From NCBI GenBank assembly GCA_023412655.1, contig JAEYNH010000024.1, positions 1 through 21,561 on the forward strand: 21,561 nucleotides of DNA, given 5' to 3'. Origin of the DNA: Pseudomonadota bacterium. GTDB taxonomy: Bacteria; Pseudomonadota; Alphaproteobacteria; Caulobacterales; Caulobacteraceae. Under the pieces are notes generated by a model. It was not told the origin of the DNA, ran no database searches, and was given only the letters and a program-made list of their open reading frames with translations. The translations under genes and the position numbers were made by a program. This document shows, one piece after another, positions 13,294-19,807 of the stretch; within the stretch, counting starts at the first letter, position 1; each line of letters opens with the position of its first letter.

Positions 13294-15438
13294 TCAACGG
13301 GCCGCGGTGCGAACGGGGGCGCCCTGACGGGCCGCCTCGGCCAGGAGAGCGCCGCAGTTGGCGTCCTTGGCCAGGCCCGGGTCGACGAAGGGCAGCAGGG
13401 CGGCGATCGGCGAGATCAGCGCGCCAAGGCCCACCGCCACCGCGCCCTGCCCTATGGCCCCGCCCGGCTCGACGCCGAGCTTGGGCGCACGGATCGGCCC
13501 CTCGGCCTTCACGGGCAGCAGCACCCGGACCAGGCGGAACTTCTTGTTGTGGCCGCGCACCTTGAAGGCCATCCGCTCGTCGCCGAGGTCGACGCTGCCC
13601 GCGCCGGTGATCAGCACCGGCCCGGTGTCGAGCACGATGTTGTTGGCGGTCATCACGCCGTCATTGGTGCGGAAATGGGCGACGCCGCAGCGCAGCGGCA
13701 CCGTATCCATGTCCTTCTTGAGCAGCAGGCCCAGCCCCTTCACCACGTTCACGCCCATGAGCTCGGCGAAGGCTTCGCGGATCTCGCCGCCGGGGGCGAC
13801 CACCATCACCTCGCCGTCGGCATTGGCGAAGGCCTTGTGGACGCTGTTCCCCTCTCCGGTGAGCTGGGCCCGGGCCGCGAGCGCGCCAGTCAGGGGATGG
13901 CCGCCGCTGAGGGTCACGGGGACGAGCTCCTCGATCCGGGCGTTGCTCAGGCGCAGATCCAGCTTGGTGACGGGCATCGCCTTGCGGGCGTTCAGCGCCA
14001 CGAAGCCCTCCACGCGGCCGCGCGGCAGGTCCAGGCGCAGCGGATCGGCGCGGAGCAGGCCGTCGTCCAGCTTCACCCGCACGGCGCCCGAGCGCAGGTC
14101 CACCGGGGCATCGCGAATGGTATTGGCCCGGTAGCGCACGTCGGCGTCGATGGCCCGGATGCGCGTCATGTCGAGGGTCGAGTCGGGGAACAGCCGCTGC
14201 TGGGCCCCCAGGTTGCGCGCCACCGCGACCTGCTCGGCCGAGGCCGTTTCGCCGGAACCCACCGCGGGCGCGCCGCCGAACAGGGCGCCGAGGTCGTCGA
14301 AGTCGAGGCTGTTGGAGCGCAAGTCGGCGGTCAGCATCGGCCGTTCCTTGCCGGTCTCCACCTTGATGTCGCCGGAGAGGTCGCTGTCGCCGACGCGGCC
14401 GCCGAGATTGTCCACCCGCCAGACCTGCTCGTCCCGGGAAAGCCGCCCGCGGAGGCTGTAGGGCGGGGTGTTCGGCAAGGCGACGCCGGTGAGCGGATAG
14501 AGGTCCGACAGGTCGGGGCCCCGGGCGGTGGTCGCCATGGTGAACTGGCCGAGATCGAACGGCTTCGGCACATTGCCCACCGCCGTCACATAGGTCCTGC
14601 CCGCGCGAATCTCGGCGTTGAACGGATAGGGCTTGTTGCGGTCGATGTTCAGCAGCGGCCCGCCGGTCACTTCCATGCGGAACGGCTGGCGGTTGATCGT
14701 GCCCTGCCCGATCAGTTCGAAGCCCCGGTTGGCCTGGCCGAGTTGTTCGGTGGCGTTGATGGTGGCGTTGAAGCGCAGCTCGCGCTTCACATCCGCGAAA
14801 TTGAGCCGCCCCTCATTGATGATGAAGCTGCGGATGGGCGGCAGGCGCATGGGCTCGTCGCTCTTGCGGCCATCTGAGAAGTCCCAGTTCTTGCGCCCTT
14901 GGGCGTCGGCGAACAGGCGCAGGTTCGGCCGGTCGAACTGCAGGAGCCGAAGGTCCACGTCGCCCCACAGCAGCGGGATCAACCGGATCTGGACGGTGAT
15001 CTTGTCGAAACTGCCCATGGGCTGGCCCTGGGGATTGCGCCCTCCGTTCCACGCCGCGTCGGCGATGCGCACGCCCGAGACCGTCGCCCGCGGCTGCCAG
15101 GACCACAGGTGGACGTCGAGGTCGCCGTTGATGCTCACCTCGCGATGCATGCGCGCCGAGGCGATGCGGGCGAGTGGGCCGCGGAACCAGTTCCAGTCCC
15201 AGATCGCGATCAGGATGGCCATAGCGATGGCGAGGATGGCGAGAATGCCTGCCGTCCACTTGAGCGCCGTGTTGCTGGGGCGCTTCAGCTTCGGCGTCGG
15301 CAGCTTGGCCTCGCTGAGCTTCTCCCAACGCTCCTTGGCCCAGGCCTCGGCGCGCTGGATCGGACGCCGCTGGGCAGGCGCGCGGGTCGGCTGGCGCCTG
15401 CGGCGGGGCTGCGGATTCTGGAAGGCTTCGTTGGTCAC
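13294..15438 (-). CDS. AsmA family protein, GTG start
   Basis: 714 residues from GTG at 15438, with GGAGGA 5 bp upstream. A basic, Pro/Arg-rich cytoplasmic tail (1-60) is followed by a single membrane anchor (about 61-80) and a long beta-rich periplasmic part. AsmA-like proteins are related to bridge-like lipid-transfer proteins and are thought to move phospholipids to, or affect assembly of, the outer membrane. Family marks include 'SARMHREVSINGDLDVHLW' (about 94-112), 'ADAAWN', the C-terminal repeat region with 'VKGLGLLLKKD', 'VPLRCGVAHFRTNDGVM', 'VDLGDERMAFKVRG', 'LGVEPG' and 'DPGLAKDANCGALL'. Large for AsmA (E. coli 617) but within the family range. It follows the sugar transferase by 56 bp, suggesting an envelope-related unit. 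Confidence 0.93.
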   Translation of the reverse strand: MTNEAFQNPQPRRRRQPTRAPAQRRPIQRAEAWAKERWEKLSEAKLPTPKLKRPSNTALKWTAGILAILAIAMAILIAIWDWNWFRGPLARIASARMHREVSINGDLDVHLWSWQPRATVSGVRIADAAWNGGRNPQGQPMGSFDKITVQIRLIPLLWGDVDLRLLQFDRPNLRLFADAQGRKNWDFSDGRKSDEPMRLPPIRSFIINEGRLNFADVKRELRFNATINATEQLGQANRGFELIGQGTINRQPFRMEVTGGPLLNIDRNKPYPFNAEIRAGRTYVTAVGNVPKPFDLGQFTMATTARGPDLSDLYPLTGVALPNTPPYSLRGRLSRDEQVWRVDNLGGRVGDSDLSGDIKVETGKERPMLTADLRSNSLDFDDLGALFGGAPAVGSGETASAEQVAVARNLGAQQRLFPDSTLDMTRIRAIDADVRYRANTIRDAPVDLRSGAVRVKLDDGLLRADPLRLDLPRGRVEGFVALNARKAMPVTKLDLRLSNARIEELVPVTLSGGHPLTGALAARAQLTGEGNSVHKAFANADGEVMVVAPGGEIREAFAELMGVNVVKGLGLLLKKDMDTVPLRCGVAHFRTNDGVMTANNIVLDTGPVLITGAGSVDLGDERMAFKVRGHNKKFRLVRVLLPVKAEGPIRAPKLGVEPGGAIGQGAVAVGLGALISPIAALLPFVDPGLAKDANCGALLAEAARQGAPVRTAAR

Positions 15439-15494
15439 GGGAATCCTCCGACCGCCACAACGCCCGGGCGGTAAGGTGGAGTTCCCTCGAAATG

Positions 15495-16058
15495 CTAATG
15501 ACTTACGTCACGCCCCCAGAACGCCGATCTCGCAGTTTCGACGAGGATGCGCAGATCGAACGCCAGTGACATGCGCTCCATGTACTCGCGGTCCAGCCTG
15601 ACCTTATCCGGGATCGGCAGCTCGTCACGGCCATTGACCTGCGCCCAGCCGGTCACGCCCGGGCGCAGGCGCTCGACGCCCGCCTCGGTGCGCAGGGCCA
15701 CCAGGTCATCCTGGTTGAACAGCGCCGGCCGCGGCCCCACCAGGCTCATCTCGCCGATCAGGACGCTCCAGAGCTGGGGCAGTTCATCGAGGCTCGAGCG
15801 CCGGAGGAAGCGGCCCAGCGGCGTGATCCAGCGCTCGGGCTCGGTGAGCAGATGGGTGGCGACGTCGGGTGTGTCCGTCCGCATGGTGCGGAACTTGGGC
15901 ATCCGGAAGATGCGGTTGTGCCGGCCCACCCGCCGGGACCAGTGGAGCGCCGGTCCGGGACTGTCCAGGCGCACGGCCAAGGCCAGTCCCAGCAGAACCG
16001 GCGAGAGGACGATCAGTCCGCCCAGGGCGGCCGCGATATCGAACGCGCGCTTCAGCAC
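15495..16058 (-). CDS. Polyprenyl-phosphate sugar-1-phosphate transferase, GTG start
   Basis: 187 residues from GTG at 16058. It belongs to the bacterial sugar transferase family, monotopic membrane enzymes that load the first sugar phosphate onto undecaprenyl phosphate to start exopolysaccharide or glycan synthesis. The hydrophobic re-entrant N-terminal helix is about 7-29 with P20. 'PKFRTMR' (54-60), the catalytic Asp-Glu pair D91-E92 in 'SSLDELPQLWSVLIGEMSLV', 'GPRP' (108-111) and 'RPGVTGWAQVNGRDELP' (132-148) are all present. It is the short catalytic-domain-only form without the N-terminal CoA-binding-like domain and four helices of WbaP or WcaJ. Relatives in Caulobacter are PssY, PssZ and HfsE (holdfast); which one this matches cannot be told here. 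No other glycosyltransferases are in the window. Confidence 0.93.
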   Translation of the reverse strand: MLKRAFDIAAALGGLIVLSPVLLGLALAVRLDSPGPALHWSRRVGRHNRIFRMPKFRTMRTDTPDVATHLLTEPERWITPLGRFLRRSSLDELPQLWSVLIGEMSLVGPRPALFNQDDLVALRTEAGVERLRPGVTGWAQVNGRDELPIPDKVRLDREYMERMSLAFDLRILVETARSAFWGRDVSH

Positions 16059-16095
16059 GCGCCGTTCTTAAGGCGCGCCGGGCGCCTCCGCCAAG

Positions 16096-16467
16096 TCAGG
16101 CTTCGGCGGCCGGACCGGGCGGGGCGGTCCTGCGGACCCTGGCCGCCAGGGGCTCGGTCGGGGCGACAGGCCCGGGGGGCGGAGAAACCGGCTCCGGCGC
16201 CGCCTCTTTCGCCAACTCGACCAGCGGCGAGATCGGAGCCGCCTCGCCGCCCACCGCGGGCAGCGTGTCTGGCCCGGCCGCGGCCCGCGCCATCAACGCT
16301 TCGAGATTCTGAGGGGTCAGGCGGGTCATCCACCACCACGCCACGCCGGCGGCGGCGAAGCCGCTGAAATAGCCCCAGAGCGGTGAGGCCGCGCCCATCA
16401 TCAGCTCGGCGCTGAGCGGCGCCGGCGACATGCGCGGGATCGGGGAAAACTCGGGAAGGAAGGACAT
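16096..16467 (-). CDS. Small membrane protein with Pro/Ala-rich tail
   Basis: 123 residues; ATG at 16467 with GGAGG 6 bp upstream, a strong start. A short N-terminal part (MSFLPEFSPIPRMSP) is followed by one membrane segment with unusual aromatics, about 29-47 (PLWGYFSGFAAAGVAWWWM). Then comes 'TRLTPQNLEALMARAAAG' and a long Pro/Ala/Glu-rich, probably disordered tail ending in basic 'AARVRRTAPPGP'. No known domain is recognised. It lies 37 bp upstream of the sugar transferase and 62 bp after rlmJ, on the same strand. A role with the transferase is possible from position only. Confidence 0.7.
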   Translation of the reverse strand: MSFLPEFSPIPRMSPAPLSAELMMGAASPLWGYFSGFAAAGVAWWWMTRLTPQNLEALMARAAAGPDTLPAVGGEAAPISPLVELAKEAAPEPVSPPPGPVAPTEPLAARVRRTAPPGPAAEA

Positions 16468-16529
16468 GCCGCACCTCCAGGCTTCGGTGCAGGGCAGCCT
16501 ATCACTCGGGGCCGGCGGCGGTTGCGAAC

Positions 16530-17351
16530 TTACGATGACGCCAGCGGATAGACCCGGGCCGCGCCCGCCTCGCCCAACTCTTGGGCGACCCAGCCGCAGA
16601 TGTCGGCAAGATCGGCCGAAAGGTTCGGGCCGTTCACCAGCACCAAGGCGCAGCCGTTCATCTTCATCGGATCGGTGAGCGGCCGAACCCGCGCCTCGGC
16701 GACGAGCGTGGGCGCCTCCACGGCGTCTTCCAGGTCACGCAGGAAGGCGTCGAAGGTCTCCAGGTCCTTGAGGGGCAGCCAGACCAGCGCCTGAACCTGC
16801 GGATTGCGCGTTCTGGCGCCCTCCAGCGCCTCGACGATGCGGCCGTAGTCATCCGCCTTCTCGAACGGCGGGTCGATCAGCAGCAGGACCCGGCCCTTCG
16901 GCGGACAACGCTCCACGGCCGCCCGATAGCCGTCAGCGCAGACCGTCTCGACGTTGCGCCGACCCTTCAGGGCGCTGCGCAGGGCGTCGTGCTCCTCCTT
17001 GCGCAGCTCGCAGGCGAGATACCGGCCGGAAGGCGACAGATGCTCGGCGATCAGCCAGGGCGAGCCCGGATAGCGCCGCACGGCGCCGCCCGCGTTGAGC
17101 GAGGCCACGGCCCGGGTCAGCGGGCCGAAGGCCGCCGGGGCGTCGCGGTGCGCCATCAGCCGCACGATCCCGGCCTCCGCCTCTCCCGACTTCCGCGCCT
17201 CGGGCCCGGCCAGATCGTACAGCCCCCGGCCGGCGTGGGTGTCGATCACCGTCAGCGGGGCCGGCCCCAGCGCCGCCAGCAGGCGCAGCAAGGCGGCGTG
17301 CTTCACGAGGTCCGCGAAGTTCCCGGCGTGGAAGGCGTGGCGGTAATTCAA
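16530..17351 (-). CDS. rlmJ: 23S rRNA (adenine(2030)-N6)-methyltransferase RlmJ, TTG start
   Basis: 273 residues from TTG at 17351 (MNYRHAFHAGNFADLVKH). This start is chosen because RlmJ proteins begin with a [LN]xYRHxFHAGN-type sequence; the frame continues to a GTG at 17396, but that extension (VCAGRFLCRKANSA) is unlike the family. RlmJ transfers a methyl group from S-adenosylmethionine to A2030 of 23S rRNA. Visible are the N-terminal YRHAFHAGN and K17 region, the SAM-binding 'VIDTHAGRGLYDLAG' (35-49), and the catalytic 'LLLIDPPFEKADDY' with D160-P-P-F. It is divergent from topoisomerase IB (71 bp). No strong ribosome site precedes the TTG. Confidence 0.93.
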   Translation of the reverse strand: MNYRHAFHAGNFADLVKHAALLRLLAALGPAPLTVIDTHAGRGLYDLAGPEARKSGEAEAGIVRLMAHRDAPAAFGPLTRAVASLNAGGAVRRYPGSPWLIAEHLSPSGRYLACELRKEEHDALRSALKGRRNVETVCADGYRAAVERCPPKGRVLLLIDPPFEKADDYGRIVEALEGARTRNPQVQALVWLPLKDLETFDAFLRDLEDAVEAPTLVAEARVRPLTDPMKMNGCALVLVNGPNLSADLADICGWVAQELGEAGAARVYPLASS

Positions 17352-17422
17352 GGCTGAGTTGGCTTTCCGACAGAGGAACCGGCCCGCGCATACCACGTTG
17401 CCGCCGCACCAGTGGAGGGCCC

Positions 17423-18505
17423 ATGGCCAGGGACATGCCCGACGATCTTGCGGCGGAAGAGCTTGAGGAGGCCGGCCTTCGCTATGTCAGCGACGCCGAT
17501 CCGGGCATCACGCGCAAGCCCGCCCGGGCGCACGGCTTCAACTACTTCAAGGCCGACGGCTCCCCCATCTCGGATGAGAAGACCCTGGACCGGATCCGTA
17601 AGCTGGCCATCCCCCCGGCCTGGACCGAGGTCTGGATCTGCCCGCGCGCCAACGGCCATATCCAGGCGGTGGGCCGCGACCAGAAGGGCCGCAAGCAGTA
17701 TCGCTATCACGAGCGCTGGCGCGAGGTCCGTGACAGCCACAAATACGACCGCGTCATCGCCTTCGGGCGCGCCCTGCCCCGGCTGCGACGCCGGGTGGAG
17801 GACGATCTGAAGCGCTCGGGCCTGCCGCGCGAGAAGGTTCTGGCCGCCGTCATCGCGGTGATGGAACGGACGCTGATCCGTGTCGGCAACGAGGAATACG
17901 CCAAGACCAACAAGAGCTTCGGCCTCACCACCCTGCGCGACCGGCACGTCAAGGTCGGTCGAGGCGGAGCCCAATTCCAGTTCCGCGGCAAGAGCGGCAA
18001 GGTGCACCAGACCGGCATCGAAGACCGGCGGCTGGCCCGGATCATCAAGGCGTGCCAGGACCTGCCCGGCCAGCGGCTGTTCCAGTACATGGACGAGGAG
18101 GGCCAGCGCTGCGCCGTCGAATCCACGGACGTGAACGCCTATCTGCGCGATGCGCTGGGCGAGGACTTCTCGGCCAAGGACTTTCGCACATGGGCCGGCA
18201 CGGTGATGGCGGCCCGCGCCCTGATGCTGACCCCGGAATGCGCGAATGCGGCGGAGACCAAGCGCAACGTGGTGACCTGCGTGAAGGCCGTGGCCGGCAT
18301 CCTCGGCAACACCGCCGCCGTAGCGCGCAGCGCCTACATCCATCCTGCCATCCTCCAGGCCTATGAAGCCGGCGGACTGGAGGTGAAGGCCTCCGGCGAG
18401 GAGCGCGCCTTCGAACTCGCCGTGCTGAAGTTCCTCGAGGCGGCCCGGGACGACGACGCGGGGAAGAAGGCCGCCGCAGCCCGCCAGATGGCCCGGGAGG
18501 CCTGA
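17423..18505 (+). CDS. DNA topoisomerase IB
   Basis: 360 residues; ATG at 17423 with GGAGGG about 5 bp upstream. It is the bacterial, poxvirus-like type IB topoisomerase that nicks one DNA strand through a 3'-phosphotyrosine and relaxes supercoils without ATP. The N-terminal domain (about 18-105) has 'LRYVSDADPGITRK' and 'IPPAWTEVWICPRANGHIQA'. The catalytic domain has R153 in 'TLIRVGNEEYAKTNKSFGL', the Lys-bearing 'FRGKSGKVH' (187-195), R255 in 'AKDFRTWAGT' and the nucleophile Y305 in 'ARSAYIHPAI'. A basic Ala/Lys C-terminus follows. All catalytic positions are present, so it should be active. These enzymes are optional in bacteria and common in alphaproteobacteria. Confidence 0.96.
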   Translation: MARDMPDDLAAEELEEAGLRYVSDADPGITRKPARAHGFNYFKADGSPISDEKTLDRIRKLAIPPAWTEVWICPRANGHIQAVGRDQKGRKQYRYHERWREVRDSHKYDRVIAFGRALPRLRRRVEDDLKRSGLPREKVLAAVIAVMERTLIRVGNEEYAKTNKSFGLTTLRDRHVKVGRGGAQFQFRGKSGKVHQTGIEDRRLARIIKACQDLPGQRLFQYMDEEGQRCAVESTDVNAYLRDALGEDFSAKDFRTWAGTVMAARALMLTPECANAAETKRNVVTCVKAVAGILGNTAAVARSAYIHPAILQAYEAGGLEVKASGEERAFELAVLKFLEAARDDDAGKKAAAARQMAREA

Positions 18506-18518
18506 CGCCGCCTGACGT

Positions 18519-18543
18519 GGCGACACGCTGGCGGAGCGTCGCC
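18519..18543. terminator. Imperfect hairpin between topoisomerase IB and the monooxygenase
   Basis: GGCGAC pairs with GTCGCC (6 bp) and GCT with AGC (3 bp), with a 2-nt bulge and a GGCGG loop. It starts 14 bp after the topoisomerase stop. No T-run follows, so intrinsic termination is doubtful; it could be an mRNA-stabilising or attenuating structure. Confidence 0.25.
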
Positions 18544-18598
18544 GACCGTCGTTATGCTTCGCCACAAGGCGCGGGGAACGCGCTGTCGGAGGAAGCTC

Positions 18599-19807
18599 AT
18601 GTTCGGCCCGCGCCTGCGCTTCGGCGCCTTCATCGCCCCGTTCCATCCGGTGGACGAGAACCCGACCCTGGCCCTGCAGCGCGACCTGGAGCTGGTCGAA
18701 CACATGGACGCCCTGGGCTATGACGAGGCCTGGGTCGGAGAGCACCACTCCGCCGGTTACGAGCTGATCGCCAGCCCCGAGCTGTTCATCGCCGCCGCCG
18801 CCGAACGGACCCGGCACATCAGGCTCGGCACCGGCGTTTCGTCCCTGCCCTACCACCATCCGCTGATGCTGGCCGACCGCATCAACCAGCTCGACCACAT
18901 GACCCGTGGGCGGGTCATGTTCGGTGTTGGACCGGGCGCCCTGGTGTCCGACGCCTTCATGATGGGGATACCGCCGGCCAAGCAGCGGGACCGCATGGAC
19001 GAAGCGCTCTCGGTTCTCGTCCGCCTGCTGCGGGGCGAGGAGGTGAGCCACAAGTCCGACTGGTTCGAGTTGTGGCAGGCCCGCCTGCAGATGACGCCCT
19101 ACTCCCGTCCGTCGGTGGAGATCGCCGTGGCCAACCAGGTCTCGCCCACGGGAGCCCGGGCGGCGGGCCGGCACGGGCTGAGCCTCCTGTCCCTCGGCGC
19201 CACCAGCCAGGCCGGCTTCAACGCCCTGTCCTCCAACTGGAACATCGCCTGCGAACAGGCGGCAGAGCACGGCAAGGCCATGGACCGCAGCGGCTGGCGC
19301 CTGGTGGGGCCCATGCACATCGCCGCTACCCGGGAGCAGGCCATGGCCGAGGCCGCCTTCGGCCTGGAGAAGTGGGTCTACTACTTCAAGGAGATCGCCA
19401 ACCTGCCCATCGTGCCCGAGGGGCCCGACCCCGTGAAGGCCATGGTCGAGACCGGCCTGGCGGTGATCGGCACGCCCGAGGACGCGGTCCGACGTATCCA
19501 GCAGCTCAAGGAGGAGAGCGGCGGCTTCGGCGCCTTCCTGCTGATGGACCACAACTGGGCGCCGTGGGAGGCCAAGAAGCGCTCATACGAACTCATCGCG
19601 CGCTACGTCTTCCCGCACTTCCAGCAGCTGAACGACAACCGCGAGGCGTCGATGACCTGGGTGGGGCAGAACAAGGCCGAGTTCACCGGCCAGACCATCG
19701 CCGCCATGGGCGCGCGCATCGCCCAGCATATCGCAGAGAAGGGCGCCGCCGACATCCGGCCCGAGATCGCCGCCATGCTCGGCGCCGGCAAGCCCAAGGA
19801 CGCCTAG
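18599..19807 (+). CDS. LLM class flavin-dependent oxidoreductase (limonene monooxygenase-like)
   Basis: 402 residues from the ATG at 18599, preceded by GGAGGAAG at close to ideal spacing; a start at 18554 would put this ribosome site inside the gene. It belongs to the bacterial luciferase-like TIM-barrel family, which uses reduced flavin (FMN or F420) with O2 or another acceptor. Visible are 'RFGAFIAPFHPVDENP', 'YDEAWVGEHHSAGYELIASP' (41-60), 'AAAAERTRHIRLGTGVSSLP', 'LDHMTRGRVMFGVGPGA' and the C-terminal 'GTPEDAVRRIQQLKEESGGF' then 'LLMDHNWA'. The EHHS element and overall wording resemble the branch containing Rhodococcus limonene 1,2-monooxygenase, but the substrate is not decidable. No flavin reductase gene is nearby. 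The stop shares CTAG with the convergent propeller gene. Confidence 0.92.
   Translation: MFGPRLRFGAFIAPFHPVDENPTLALQRDLELVEHMDALGYDEAWVGEHHSAGYELIASPELFIAAAAERTRHIRLGTGVSSLPYHHPLMLADRINQLDHMTRGRVMFGVGPGALVSDAFMMGIPPAKQRDRMDEALSVLVRLLRGEEVSHKSDWFELWQARLQMTPYSRPSVEIAVANQVSPTGARAAGRHGLSLLSLGATSQAGFNALSSNWNIACEQAAEHGKAMDRSGWRLVGPMHIAATREQAMAEAAFGLEKWVYYFKEIANLPIVPEGPDPVKAMVETGLAVIGTPEDAVRRIQQLKEESGGFGAFLLMDHNWAPWEAKKRSYELIARYVFPHFQQLNDNREASMTWVGQNKAEFTGQTIAAMGARIAQHIAEKGAADIRPEIAAMLGAGKPKDA

Noticed and set aside
13549..14877. 442-codon plus-strand open frame opposite the AsmA gene
   Set aside because: His/Val/Gly/Ala-rich antisense translation without motifs; AsmA is convincing on the minus strand.
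15451..15472. ACCGCC/GGCGGT hairpin between the sugar transferase and AsmA genes as a terminator
   Set aside because: Six-bp arms with no T-run, next to the AsmA ribosome site; such pairs are frequent at this GC content.
17348..19552. 734-codon minus-strand open frame opposite topoisomerase IB and the monooxygenase
   Set aside because: Antisense shadow in very GC-rich DNA. It spans two well-defined genes, is rich in His/Gly/Arg/Gln/Val typical of shadows, and shows no domain.
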